Positions 1 to 8,769 of a DNA stretch of 64,000 nt are shown one piece after another. The notes below the pieces were generated by a model. That model searched no databases. It was not told the origin of the DNA and saw only the letters and a list, made by a program, of their open reading frames with translations. The position numbers and the translations under genes are program-made. Every line of letters begins with the position of its first letter. The first letter of the stretch is position 1. Origin of the DNA: JAHRVQ01 sp051278195 (GTDB lineage Bacteria; Pseudomonadota; Gammaproteobacteria; Pseudomonadales; Azotimanducaceae); assembly GCA_051278195.1 (NCBI GenBank), contig JBNMQM010000016.1, forward strand, positions 1 through 64,000, given 5' to 3'.

Positions 1-2
1 GA

Positions 3-836
3 TGGCTTGCCATTGCCGAGGTAGGCGGTATCGCAAGGCGGAAGGGCGACATGATTCGCACAGCCACACCACTCGATGCTGATCTATTCGAGTCATCGCT
101 CAGCATGCTCAAACACACGGCCACTCAAATTGAATGGGACAAAAAGTCAGGACGTTTCATAGCAGAACGTCAGACGCTCGTTGGTTCACTCATTCTTGAA
201 AGAGCGAATTTAGCGGAGATACCGGAGACCGAAAAGGTCAAAGCTATCTGTGATCACGTCAGAAAAGATGGCCTGACTCTGTTCAAAACCTATCAAAAAT
301 TTAACGCATGGCGGAATCGTGTTCAGCTTGTCCGTCAATACCTGAAACCTGAATGGCCCGATCTCAGGGATCAACACCTGCTCGACACACTGGAGAGTTG
401 GCTGGGTCCATACCTCGGACCTATCTCTCGACTTGATGACCTTAAAAAAATCAACATCGAGAAAATTTGGATCGATAACCTCGGTTTTCAGAAGCAACAA
501 GACATTGCGCGCCTCGTACCAGAAGTTATGAGCGTGCCGTCAGGTTCAAAAATCAAAATCAATTATCAGGAGCAACCGCCCGTACTGGCAGTAAAACTAC
601 AGGAAATGTTCGGTTGCGAGAGATCCCCCTCCATCCTCGATGGAAAAGTAGAACTACTCATCCATCTGCTCTCCCCTGCCGGTCGACCACTGCAAGTCAC
701 GCAGGATCTGGCGGGTTTTTGGCAGTCAAGTTACAAAGAGGTTAAAAAGGAAATGAAGGGGCGCTATCCCAAGCACCCCTGGCCTGACGACCCCACCGCA
801 GCGGTCGCAACCAGACATACGAAAAAGCGTTCTTAG
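3..836 (+). CDS. hrpB: ATP-dependent helicase HrpB, C-terminal part (5' end outside window)
   Basis: C-terminal 277 residues of HrpB, a DExH-box superfamily 2 helicase. The frame is already open at base 3 (WLAIAEVGG...), so the gene begins before the window and the ATG at 51 is internal. The last 50 residues carry the family-specific signature: LLSPAGRPLQVTQDLAGFW, then KGRYPKHPWPDDP. The motor motifs (Walker A, DExH) must lie upstream and cannot be checked. HrpB is widespread in proteobacteria and its cellular role is poorly defined. The stop codon overlaps the stop of the convergent IalB-like gene by 4 bp. Family assignment is firm from the C-terminal motif. Confidence 0.9.
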   Translation, partial: WLAIAEVGGIARRKGDMIRTATPLDADLFESSLSMLKHTATQIEWDKKSGRFIAERQTLVGSLILERANLAEIPETEKVKAICDHVRKDGLTLFKTYQKFNAWRNRVQLVRQYLKPEWPDLRDQHLLDTLESWLGPYLGPISRLDDLKKINIEKIWIDNLGFQKQQDIARLVPEVMSVPSGSKIKINYQEQPPVLAVKLQEMFGCERSPSILDGKVELLIHLLSPAGRPLQVTQDLAGFWQSSYKEVKKEMKGRYPKHPWPDDPTAAVATRHTKKRS

Positions 837-1459
837 GGTGCTGGTTTATCGGCTGTTTCAACAGCTGACGTTGCACCAGGAACAATAGAATTGATCGCGT
901 CGGTAAAGCCAATCAACGAAAAAGGCACTGCGACATTCTGCTCAGCCGACGCACCAAAGACCAACTTCGCTTCTCTGCCAGCCTTCATCTCCGCCACAAA
1001 AGCAGGTTCGACAGCAGATACCGCAAGACAACCACTGGTATCACAACGCTGTACGATTGACGTCATCAGAGTATCCTCGCTCAGTTCGAGCGTAATGCCC
1101 CTCGGTAAAAAGATACCGAGTGGTGCCGTGAGAAACATCAGGGGGTCTTCAGATTCAGGTAAGTAACGAATCACCGTCCGAAACATGCGCTGGCCAGATT
1201 CATTGCGATCAACGACCTGAGAAATCCAGCACAACTCCACATCTCCATCGGGTGAACAGATTTTGGTCCAATCACCAAAAGAATCTGCAACACGATCTTC
1301 CGCTAGAGATAAGGCGGGTATCAGCAGTGCAACTAGCAGTAAAAAACCACGTAAAAAACTACCTACAAAACTACTTACAAAACTACCTACAAAACTACTT
1401 ACAAAACTACCTACAAAACTACTTACAAAACTACCTAAATAGAAAGAACCATTATTCAT
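833..1459 (-). CDS. Invasion-associated locus B (IalB) family secreted protein
   Basis: 208-residue predicted periplasmic protein of the IalB family. Family-like segments are FGDWTKIC, APLGIFLPRGITLEL, RCDTSGCLAV and PFSLIGFTDAIN, with paired cysteines suited to disulphides outside the cytoplasm. A hydrophobic signal core (FLLLVALLIPALSLAE) precedes the mature region. Oddly, the n-region before it is extended by about 30 residues of repeating GSFVSSFV, encoded by a 24-bp tandem repeat, so the leader is nearly twice normal length. No ATG lies between the repeat and the core, so translation probably starts before the repeat at 1459. Biochemical function of the family is unknown; no partner gene is adjacent. 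Confidence 0.75.
   Translation of the reverse strand: MNNGSFYLGSFVSSFVGSFVSSFVGSFVSSFVGSFLRGFLLLVALLIPALSLAEDRVADSFGDWTKICSPDGDVELCWISQVVDRNESGQRMFRTVIRYLPESEDPLMFLTAPLGIFLPRGITLELSEDTLMTSIVQRCDTSGCLAVSAVEPAFVAEMKAGREAKLVFGASAEQNVAVPFSLIGFTDAINSIVPGATSAVETADKPAP
1355..1438 (-). repeat. 24-bp tandem repeat in the IalB-like leader
   Basis: About 3.5 copies of a 24-bp unit made of two 12-bp near-identical halves (plus strand AAAACTACCTAC and AAAACTACTTAC, alternating strictly). In the coding sense each unit encodes GSFVSSFV. The unit length is a multiple of three, so copy-number change keeps the frame and only alters signal-peptide length. Confidence 0.9.
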
Positions 1460-1591
1460 TGAAAATTAGCAACCGAACTAGAAATTAGAGCGACAGCTTA
1501 ACATGCCGCTCTATATAGTTCGCAATGTCGCTGGCTATGCTGACACCTACATAAGTACCTGCACAAGTCACTATATAGGTAGCTAAGGAGA

Positions 1592-2719
1592 TCACTGAGA
1601 AATAGGATAACTGGCAATTCGGTCCCCGTGAGCACTCCCCATATAGATCTTGTCACCTACCTTGAGTGCAACGGTGGCATAGCCCATCGGCGCACCATCC
1701 TGACTGAGCATCACTTCAGTTTCGAGAGTTTTAGGGTCAGCTCTGACAATTTCAAACGGCAGCAAACAAACACCTGGTTCGGTACAGGTCTGATTGATGG
1801 GATCGTGTTTATGAGAGGCTACCCATAGCATGCCGGATTCATCTACCGTGATGTTGTCAGGCTGCTGCACGCTGAACGAACCTTCCACCTCACCACTCGC
1901 CCGATCTATGCGTATTGTTTTGCTAGCCATATAGATGTTGACGAATATTTTACTATTGTCGGCGTTCACGGCAATACCATTAGGCATCATCTCAGTTGAA
2001 TTCGGTACCACAACAAAACCCGTATCAGCCTGCCACTCATAGACCCAACCGACTTTTTCCCCTGCGAGGAGTTTTTCAGCGACCTGGTCGAATGGCGTAC
2101 TTTTGTCCCACATATGCGTCACAAAAAAACCACCGTCGTTTAGTCCAGCAACATCATTGATGAAGGGGTCGCCAGGAGGCAGAGCACAACCATGCCACTG
2201 CAATGACCAGATATCAGACACATTCAGCAGCTCAAAAAATTCAACCGCTTCTCGACCACCATGATTCACCACCAACAGTTGGTGGCGTCCATCTTCGCGT
2301 TTCATGAGATCAATACCGTGGGGGCTAAACAGCTCAGCATCAGGCATCGGGCAATCCACATCGCCCCATTTCTCTTCTGACTGCCAACTAATTTCTATGG
2401 CTTCACGTTCACCGCTGGCCAGATCCATTAGCACCAGATCACCTGGGGGATGAATCATAAACTCGCCCATTTCGCTCACCAGTAACTTCTCGCCGCCGGG
2501 CACGATCACTAAATCTTCTGGGTTTTCAAAACCACAATTCAGAGTAAGCCCAGCCGCTGGCTCACAAGACACGGCCGCGGCAACCTGCTGCCCATCTATT
2601 GCCTCAACTCTTGCCTCAACTAAGGCCTCAGCTACAACCGCTTCAGGCTCCTGAGTCTCCGTTGCCCCCCCGCAAGCAGTGAGAAATATAATAAGGACGG
2701 TGCTTAGGATTCGGACCAT
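1592..2719 (-). CDS. SMP-30/gluconolactonase-like beta-propeller lipoprotein
   Basis: 375-residue predicted lipoprotein. The signal peptide ends in lipobox LTAC with Cys16 as the lipidated residue, followed by GG and an acidic/Ala-rich tether. The rest is a six-bladed propeller-type pattern: EDLVIVPGGEKLLVSEMGE, SPHGIDLM, MMPNGIAVNADNSKIFVNIY, PDNITVDESGMLWVASH. These PNGI/PDN motifs resemble SMP-30, gluconolactonase and paraoxonase-like hydrolases that use a central metal ion. The substrate cannot be read from sequence. It lies alone between IalB-like and LysR genes on the same strand, 47 bp downstream of the LysR gene, so the two may be co-transcribed. Confidence 0.65.
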   Translation of the reverse strand: MVRILSTVLIIFLTACGGATETQEPEAVVAEALVEARVEAIDGQQVAAAVSCEPAAGLTLNCGFENPEDLVIVPGGEKLLVSEMGEFMIHPPGDLVLMDLASGEREAIEISWQSEEKWGDVDCPMPDAELFSPHGIDLMKREDGRHQLLVVNHGGREAVEFFELLNVSDIWSLQWHGCALPPGDPFINDVAGLNDGGFFVTHMWDKSTPFDQVAEKLLAGEKVGWVYEWQADTGFVVVPNSTEMMPNGIAVNADNSKIFVNIYMASKTIRIDRASGEVEGSFSVQQPDNITVDESGMLWVASHKHDPINQTCTEPGVCLLPFEIVRADPKTLETEVMLSQDGAPMGYATVALKVGDKIYMGSAHGDRIASYPISQ

Positions 2720-2766
2720 AAATAATTCTTCTTATTGTTAGAGGTAGTGCTGAAATTGTGCCTCTA

Positions 2767-3633
2767 TCAGATCAGGTTTTCCACCATTAGCTCAACGACC
2801 CGCTTGACCCTTGGCACATGTTGCATACTGCGGGCGCAAACAATGTAGAAGGGCGAGATGGGCAAGGTCACGCCAATATCTACGGCCATTAGAGCATCCG
2901 TGTCGAAAGGCCCTGACGGCGAGCAAATCATCACTCCAATACCGGCCTTAACCGCTGCCTTTTGGACAAGGTAGTCATCACTCGCCAGTATCGGTTGAAA
3001 CTGCGGTATCAATTTTTGAAGCATTGGTCGAGGCGCAATATCGCGATATTTACCAGCCCACGTCACCCAATCAAGATCTTGCCAATCACAGGGTACTTTC
3101 AGTTTCGCCACATAAGCGGGCGCCCCATATACCGCTGGTTGGGATTGAAATTCATGTAACGCAATTAGTTCAGGTTCGTTAGGAAACTGTGTCCGAATCG
3201 CAATATCTGCGGTGCCCCGGGTGAGATCGACATGGTCGACGCTCGATAGAATCTCCAATTGGATGTCAGGCAGTTGAGCCGCGAGCGCGGCAGCCAGTGG
3301 CGCAAGTTGTTCAACCGCAACACCCGGTGGGGCTGCAATTTTGACAATACCCGCAACCAGATCCTCAGCTCCGCGCGTCGCATGATCAAATTCCGCCGCC
3401 CATTTAGCCATCTGTTCAGCGGCAGGTAATAGACGATCAGCCGCGGTGGTTCGTGTCGCACCATGCTTACCTCGGACGAACAGCTGCTGTGATAAGCGCT
3501 GCTCCAGGTTTTTAATGCGCCGGCTGATCGTGGGCTGGCCCAAATCAAGCACTCGCGCAGCTGCACTGAAACTCCCAGATTCGACCACTGCCAAGAATGT
3601 CTGGGCGTCTTCCCAACTGATTGGCGCACTCAT
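2767..3633 (-). CDS. LysR-family transcriptional regulator
   Basis: 288 residues, normal LysR length. The N-terminal winged helix-turn-helix is clear (FLAVVESGSFSAAARVLDLG then QPTISRRIKNLEQRL), followed by a type-2 periplasmic-binding-like effector domain (IVKIAAPPGVAVEQLAPLAA...). It is divergent from the MBL-fold lipoprotein gene at 3739, with 105 bp between the starts, the usual arrangement in which a LysR protein controls the divergent gene. It may instead, or also, control the SMP-30-like gene downstream. Effector unknown. Confidence 0.85.
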   Translation of the reverse strand: MSAPISWEDAQTFLAVVESGSFSAAARVLDLGQPTISRRIKNLEQRLSQQLFVRGKHGATRTTAADRLLPAAEQMAKWAAEFDHATRGAEDLVAGIVKIAAPPGVAVEQLAPLAAALAAQLPDIQLEILSSVDHVDLTRGTADIAIRTQFPNEPELIALHEFQSQPAVYGAPAYVAKLKVPCDWQDLDWVTWAGKYRDIAPRPMLQKLIPQFQPILASDDYLVQKAAVKAGIGVMICSPSGPFDTDALMAVDIGVTLPISPFYIVCARSMQHVPRVKRVVELMVENLI

Positions 3634-3738
3634 CTATTTTTTTACGCATGCTTATATTCAATAATTGCCAATTTACATCAAATTATAGATGGATAATAGT
3701 TCACCTCACATCAATCGGATTCTCAAAAAGGCCAGCAT

Positions 3739-4647
3739 ATGACTAGAACACTCTCGCTCTTGATTCTTAGCCTCTGTCTTACTGCCTGCAGCGCAACTTC
3801 AACACCTACCCAAAATGCGACCCTTGGCCAGCCCGGAACCATGGCAGAACTGCTCAATTCCCTAAAACAACCCGGCGTCATTGAGTTCGAAAAGTATGCC
3901 ACTGCGGATTGGGCCGTGAACTTATCTGGGCTTGTTAACCTCGAGCATCCAAAAGCACAGGCTGCCGGTCTCGAAGATCGGCTAGAACAGATTCAAATAT
4001 TCACCTACAGCCTTGCCCATCCCACTCAAGGCACCTACCTCGTTGACTCCGGACTTTCCCAGCGCTTTTTGGATATCGACAACAATTCAGACGTTTCAAT
4101 GCTGGTCAAATTGGCGATGGGTGTGGACACATTAAAAGTTCACCTCACAACGGACACACTTAACGATCAACTGGCGGGCGTTGACGGGGTGTTTCTGACC
4201 CACATTCATCTCGATCACATTATGGGATTGACGGATCTAAGCTCTGATGTGCCGGTCTATATAGGGCCCGGCGATGCCGCGGCGAAAGACCCAATGAACG
4301 TTTTCACAAAGGGGACGACTGACCGTCTGATGGCTAAAGTAGAGGCTTTGTTGGAATGGCAATACACCGAGACCGGCATTATCGATGTGTTCGGCGACGG
4401 CTCTTTGTGGGCGATACATTCACCCGGGCATACTCCAGGTGCAACGGCCTACCTCGCCAATACGACCTCGGGTCCTCAGCTGATGCTTGGCGATGCCTCC
4501 CACACGAAGTGGGGCTGGGAGAACAATGTCGAACCCGGGACATTTTCTGTTGACGTCGCCGCGAGTGTCGCAAGTCTGGCTCGCCTAAAGGCCTTGGTCG
4601 CTGAAGATACGAGAATCTCCGCTCACCCGGGGCATCAAGCGCTTTAG
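3739..4647 (+). CDS. Metallo-beta-lactamase-fold hydrolase, lipoprotein
   Basis: 302 residues with a lipoprotein signal (LTAC, Cys17). The metal-binding signature HIHLDH starts at His155 (HxHxDH), and later ligand candidates are in SPGHTPGAT, GDASHTKWGW and SAHPGHQAL. The spacing and the GHTPG block resemble the AHL-lactonase/glyoxalase II branch of the superfamily. A quorum-quenching or lactone hydrolase role is possible but unproved. Divergent from the LysR gene, its likely regulator. An export signal is unusual for AHL lactonases, which are mostly cytoplasmic. Confidence 0.75.
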   Translation: MTRTLSLLILSLCLTACSATSTPTQNATLGQPGTMAELLNSLKQPGVIEFEKYATADWAVNLSGLVNLEHPKAQAAGLEDRLEQIQIFTYSLAHPTQGTYLVDSGLSQRFLDIDNNSDVSMLVKLAMGVDTLKVHLTTDTLNDQLAGVDGVFLTHIHLDHIMGLTDLSSDVPVYIGPGDAAAKDPMNVFTKGTTDRLMAKVEALLEWQYTETGIIDVFGDGSLWAIHSPGHTPGATAYLANTTSGPQLMLGDASHTKWGWENNVEPGTFSVDVAASVASLARLKALVAEDTRISAHPGHQAL

Positions 4648-4658
4648 TAGAGCGTTAC

Positions 4659-4955
4659 TTAATGGCTCACCCACAGGGCATCACTCACCAAACAGATACC
4701 GCCCGAGCGGGACAGCATCGGCCGAACACCCTCAACGATAATCTCGGCTTCTTCGAGGGTTTCACACGCAACAATGAACAAACAGTTGGTCGAGGTTCCC
4801 GTCGGCTCGTCACCCCGTCTGACACCGCGATCACCTCGCCCACCGGCGTGGTCAAGGAACGTATAACCTGGGGCACCGAGTTCTATTAACAAATCCCCCA
4901 AGCGTTTAGCGAGAGGTTTTTCGATGACTATTTCTAGTCGCTTGCATGGTTTCAT
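4659..4955 (-). CDS. sbtB: SbtB-like PII-family regulator of the bicarbonate transporter
   Basis: 98-residue ferredoxin-like PII-type protein. The start (CKRLEIVIEKPLAKRLGDLL) is the first beta-alpha unit, and the T-loop region is GGRGDRGVRRGDEPTGTSTN, matching the GKGDRG...G pattern of SbtB. No C-terminal cysteine-containing R-loop, as found in many cyanobacterial SbtB, is visible; the chain ends SDALWVSH. It begins 12 bp after the sbtA stop, and sbtA-sbtB pairing is the known arrangement. SbtB senses adenine nucleotides, including cAMP, and binds SbtA to set bicarbonate uptake. Co-transcribed with sbtA and probably purKE. Confidence 0.8.
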   Translation of the reverse strand: MKPCKRLEIVIEKPLAKRLGDLLIELGAPGYTFLDHAGGRGDRGVRRGDEPTGTSTNCLFIVACETLEEAEIIVEGVRPMLSRSGGICLVSDALWVSH

Positions 4956-4967
4956 CTATTCACCTTT

Positions 4968-5948
4968 TCAGGATGCCCAAACCGCTAAGTAATGATAAAG
5001 CGGTATGCCTATCACAAGGTTAAAAGGAAATGTTATGCCTAGCGCAATGCCCAAATAAGTGCCGGGATTCGCCTCAGGTAGCGCCAAACGCATAGCAGCA
5101 GGCACTGCAATATATGAAGCACTTGCACTTAATACCAAGAGCAGCACGACATCACCTTCGCCGATCGTAAAGAGGGACGTAATAAACAGAGCAAGCGCTG
5201 CGTTGATTAACGGTAGGACAATACCCCAGCCTGCAATCTGCCAGATCGGCAACCCAGAACCGCTAAGACGCAGATCCATTAAGCGACGCATGGCGACGAT
5301 ACCCATGTCCAACAAAAACAAGCAGAGCACACCAATAAACAAATCCTGCAAGAAAGGTGCAACCAGCACTTTGCCTTCCGGCCCCGATATCCAGCCGACG
5401 ACCAGACTACCCACAATCAGAAAAACAGAGCCGTTGAGCAAAGAGTCATTAATAAGATCGCGGGCGTTCAAGCTAACGCCCACTGTTGAATCTTGAAACA
5501 CTTTATAGAACAGCAGCCCAATAATGATTGCTGGTGACTCCATTAGCGCCATAGCCGCTACCAGGTAGCCACTCCACTCAATCTGATTGGCATCAAGATA
5601 GCTGGTACAAGTTACGAAGGTGACTGCACTAATCGAACCAAATGTCGCCGCAGTAGCTGCCGCATCGGCAAGTGTCATGGTCCGTTTGACCAGAAAAAAG
5701 ACGTACACGGGAACCACAATAGACATCACAAGCGCAATGGAGAGCCCGGTTAAAACCGCCAGATCAAGGTCACTTTCCGAGAGTGCTACGCCCCCCTTGA
5801 AGCCAATCGCCATTAGTAAATATAGCGATAGAAACTTGGCTATCTGCTCAGGTATTTCGAGGTCAGAGCGCAATAGTGAAGCAAGCGCGCCAAGCAGAAA
5901 GAACAATAGCGGCGGCGATGTTAGATTGGTAAAAAAAAGTGCGTCCAA
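4968..5948 (-). CDS. sbtA: Sodium-dependent bicarbonate transporter, SbtA family
   Basis: 326-residue inner-membrane protein with about ten hydrophobic segments in two inverted halves (for example GALASLLRSDLEIPEQIAKF and PAAMRLALPEANPGTYLGIA), characteristic of the SbtA/DUF897 family. It imports HCO3- with Na+. The start is a TTG at 5948, three bases after the purE stop, with no better in-frame start nearby, so translation is probably coupled to purE. The SbtB-like partner follows at once. Linkage to purEK is unusual; PurK itself consumes bicarbonate with ATP, which offers a metabolic rationale (inference). Confidence 0.85.
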   Translation of the reverse strand: MDALFFTNLTSPPLLFFLLGALASLLRSDLEIPEQIAKFLSLYLLMAIGFKGGVALSESDLDLAVLTGLSIALVMSIVVPVYVFFLVKRTMTLADAAATAATFGSISAVTFVTCTSYLDANQIEWSGYLVAAMALMESPAIIIGLLFYKVFQDSTVGVSLNARDLINDSLLNGSVFLIVGSLVVGWISGPEGKVLVAPFLQDLFIGVLCLFLLDMGIVAMRRLMDLRLSGSGLPIWQIAGWGIVLPLINAALALFITSLFTIGEGDVVLLLVLSASASYIAVPAAMRLALPEANPGTYLGIALGITFPFNLVIGIPLYHYLAVWAS

Positions 5949-5951
5949 GAA

Positions 5952-6449
5952 TTAACTCGCTGTCGGATCAAATTTGTCCGCCCTTGCCTGCACGTCGGCG
6001 GTAAGCTGATCTCGCCATTGTCGCACCCTTTCACGGACACTGTTGTCAGTGGCACCAATAATTTGAGCGGCCAATATGCCAGCGTTTTTTGCGTTGTCGA
6101 TCGCAACTGTCGCGACCGGTATTCCGGCAGGCATTTGCACGATAGACAACAGCGAATCCTGGCCTTGAAGTTTGGTCGCACTCACGGGCACACCGATCAC
6201 TGGCAACACTGTTAGCGACGCAACCATCCCAGGTAGATGTGCAGCACCCCCTGCACCGGCAATAATCACATTAAAACCCTGGGCTTCTGCTTCTTTTGCA
6301 AACTCATACATGCGATCCGGCATTCGATGAGCACTGACAATACGAGTCTCTGACTCAATGCCAAGTTCCTGCAAAACCTGCTGTGCAGGTTTCATCACAG
6401 GGAAATCTGAATCGCTCCCCATAATAATGGCAACTTTTGGAGCGCTCAT
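5952..6449 (-). CDS. purE: N5-carboxyaminoimidazole ribonucleotide mutase PurE
   Basis: 165 residues, the usual class I PurE length. The nucleotide-binding GSDSDFPVM motif and the catalytic SAHRMP segment are intact, as is GAGGAAHLPGMVAS. It converts N5-CAIR from PurK to CAIR in de novo purine synthesis, in the cytoplasm. The start overlaps the purK stop (ATGA, 6446-6449), showing translational coupling. The C-terminus runs three bases short of sbtA. Confidence 0.97.
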   Translation of the reverse strand: MSAPKVAIIMGSDSDFPVMKPAQQVLQELGIESETRIVSAHRMPDRMYEFAKEAEAQGFNVIIAGAGGAAHLPGMVASLTVLPVIGVPVSATKLQGQDSLLSIVQMPAGIPVATVAIDNAKNAGILAAQIIGATDNSVRERVRQWRDQLTADVQARADKFDPTAS

Positions 6450-7594
6450 GCGATGCGCTCCTCACTGTCGGACAGAGCGGTTAGCGCGTTAGAAACAAGC
6501 CTAGATGCTTCCACTAGCGTTTTCGCGGTACTGGTAATGTGACCCATTTTTCTACCCTCTCTTCCTTCTGTTTTGCCGTACCAATGGGTGGCAGTTTGTG
6601 GATCAGGATGCCAACAGCTAACGGGCAACTGGCAAAATCGCTGCATACTTTCGTCAAACAAGATGTTGACCATGACCGCAGGATGCAGCTGCGTGACGTC
6701 ACCAAGAGGCAGATCATGAATCGCCCGCAGGTGCTGCTCAAACTGACTGGTCGCATGAGCCTCAAGCGTCATATGTCCAGAATTATGAACCCGGGGGGAA
6801 ATTTCGTTAACCAACAATTCATTATTCGCCGTTAAAAAAAGTTCAATCGCAAAAACACCTACACCATCCAATTGTCGAACAATTTCCTCACCTAATGACC
6901 GAGCCCGCTGTTCGACGTCGTTGGCTATCTCAGCAGGGGAAAATGCCATTTGCAACACAAAAGCATCCGCAGAGAACTGCTGCTCAACCAGCGGGTAAAC
7001 TGCCACATCACCACTGACGTTTCGACTCACCACAACTGACAACTCTCGCTCGTATTCGACAAACACTTCTGCGAGAGAGGGTGTTGGCCAAATCGACGCG
7101 GCAGAATCTGCGGTCAGTACTTGCACACCCCGACCATCAAATCCGCCGGTCTGAACCTTCTGCACAAAAGGCAGGCCGAGTTCCTCGGCAATGGCATCAA
7201 AGTCTGGCGTGTCATTGCATACAACAAATTTGCTCGTCGGAAACCCTTTATTTTGCAGCCATTGTTTCTGCACTGCCTTATTTTTTATCAAACGAAGCGT
7301 TTCTGGATGAGGAAACACCTCAACGACTGAATCTGCCCTAAGCGACTCCAGCAGTTGTAGTGTCGACTCTGGTACGTCTTCAAATTCAAAAGTGACTCTA
7401 TCGACGCCATTGCAGAGTTGGCGGATCGCCGCTTCGTCATCGTAGTCAGCAACAATAACAGCGTCCGCTTCTGCTATTGCGGGTGCCCCAGCATCTTGAG
7501 TCAGCACCGTGGTCGTCATACCCAAATGGCGCGCAGCCTGACAAAGATAGACACCCAACTGACCTGCGCCGATTATTCCAACTCTTTTCTTCAT
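6446..7594 (-). CDS. purK: N5-carboxyaminoimidazole ribonucleotide synthase PurK
   Basis: 382-residue ATP-grasp ligase. It has an N-terminal Rossmann-like segment (VGIIGAGQLGVYLCQAARHL), a central ATP-grasp fold (GGFDGRGVQVL, VFVEYERELSVVVSRN) and the metal/nucleotide motif LLVNEISPRVHNSGHMT. It uses ATP and bicarbonate to carboxylate aminoimidazole ribonucleotide, directly before PurE. First gene of the purK-purE-sbtA-sbtB operon. Because its substrate is bicarbonate, downstream bicarbonate-transport genes may be functionally connected. About 275 bp separate it from the divergent nhaR gene; I see no clear PurR box there. Confidence 0.97.
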   Translation of the reverse strand: MKKRVGIIGAGQLGVYLCQAARHLGMTTTVLTQDAGAPAIAEADAVIVADYDDEAAIRQLCNGVDRVTFEFEDVPESTLQLLESLRADSVVEVFPHPETLRLIKNKAVQKQWLQNKGFPTSKFVVCNDTPDFDAIAEELGLPFVQKVQTGGFDGRGVQVLTADSAASIWPTPSLAEVFVEYERELSVVVSRNVSGDVAVYPLVEQQFSADAFVLQMAFSPAEIANDVEQRARSLGEEIVRQLDGVGVFAIELFLTANNELLVNEISPRVHNSGHMTLEAHATSQFEQHLRAIHDLPLGDVTQLHPAVMVNILFDESMQRFCQLPVSCWHPDPQTATHWYGKTEGREGRKMGHITSTAKTLVEASRLVSNALTALSDSEERIA

Positions 7595-7869
7595 TTCAAT
7601 CCACTGACCACTTTTATCTCACTTACTACTGTTATCTCACCTGCTAGAAGCACAGGAACATTACGCGACCCATTAGCTGAGTCTATTCGAACAAACGTAT
7701 TCATTGCATCATCGTCATCGAGCTGTCGTATAACTGTCCTCAAACTATCAAAGCGCAAGCATTGCCCTATAATAGATCGGTAATACCTTACTATAGATTC
7801 GTACAAGTCGACTTTATCTTATATTCAAAATCGCACAAGGTAACAATTCAGAGGAGTAAACAAACAATC

Positions 7870-8769
7870 ATGAGACACCTGAACTATACCCACCTTATGT
7901 ACTTCTGGACAGTCGCTAGAGAAGGAAGTATTGCCCGCGCCGCAGAGGTTATGCACCTCACGCCGCAAACGATCAGTGGACAAATCAAACTATTGGAGGA
8001 ATCCATCTCTGAGCCTCTTTTCGCTAAAGCGGGACGTGGATTAGTTCTGACAGAAACCGGCCATGTCGTAAAGCAGTATGCAGATGAAATTTTCTCGCTG
8101 GGCCAGGAACTCACCTACCGCCTAAAAACAAAACAGGCTCTGATGCCGACCACCATGAACGTCGGCATCGTCGATTCGACACCAAAGTTGGTCGCCTTGC
8201 GGGTTCTGCAGCCAGCATTTGAACTCGAAGACGCGATTAAAGTCGTCTGCCGCGAAGGCTCGCTGGAGCAGTTGCTTGGCGATCTCGCAATTCATAAGCT
8301 CGATCTGTTGATCTCAGACCGACCGGTACCGACCGGCACCCATGTAAAAGCTTACAACCACCCACTGGGATCCAGCAGTATCAGCTTTTTTGCTAAAAAA
8401 GAGCTTGCAACACAGTGTACAAAAGATTTCCCCGCATGCCTTGATGGTGCGCCATTGCTACTCCCGGTTCAAGAAAGCCCAACAAGGCGCGCAATCGATG
8501 AATGGTTAGACAACCTCAACATCACGCCAAACGTCCTCGCAGAGTTCGAGGATAGCGCGCTCCTTAAGGCCTTCGGGGAAGCCGGTATCGGCATCTTCCC
8601 AGCGCCAACGGCCATCGCCGAGGAAGTTTGTACGATGTATAAGTCTGTCTGCATCGGCGTTTCGGAGACTGTTGTTGAAAACTATTATGCCATCTCACCG
8701 GAGCGCAAGCTTAAACATCCGGCGGTCCTTAACCTGACAGAGCAAGCGCGGCAAAAACTGTTTATTTAG
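7870..8769 (+). CDS. nhaR: LysR-type transcriptional activator NhaR
   Basis: 299 residues from the ATG at 7870. This start is chosen because MRHLNYTHLMYFWTVAREGS aligns with the N-terminus of NhaR and a GAGGAG ribosome-binding site lies at 7851-7856; the frame stays open upstream to 7762, but that extension is unlike the family. The HTH is AARAAEV-type with LTPQTISGQIKLLEESI. The effector region (DLLISDRPVP, EFEDSALLKAFGEAGIGIF) also matches NhaR. In enterobacteria NhaR activates nhaA and other genes in response to Na+. No antiporter gene is adjacent, so the targets lie elsewhere. Its stop overlaps that of the convergent HPF-like gene by 4 bp. Confidence 0.85.
   Translation: MRHLNYTHLMYFWTVAREGSIARAAEVMHLTPQTISGQIKLLEESISEPLFAKAGRGLVLTETGHVVKQYADEIFSLGQELTYRLKTKQALMPTTMNVGIVDSTPKLVALRVLQPAFELEDAIKVVCREGSLEQLLGDLAIHKLDLLISDRPVPTGTHVKAYNHPLGSSSISFFAKKELATQCTKDFPACLDGAPLLLPVQESPTRRAIDEWLDNLNITPNVLAEFEDSALLKAFGEAGIGIFPAPTAIAEEVCTMYKSVCIGVSETVVENYYAISPERKLKHPAVLNLTEQARQKLFI

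Noticed and set aside
1355..1438. CRISPR-like array
   Set aside because: Units are contiguous with no unique spacers and sit in a coding leader; it is a simple tandem repeat.
7591..7806. 71-codon frame overlapping the purK start as ATGA
   Set aside because: TTG start, no recognisable domain, low-complexity C-terminus; the overlap is probably chance in the nhaR-purK spacer.
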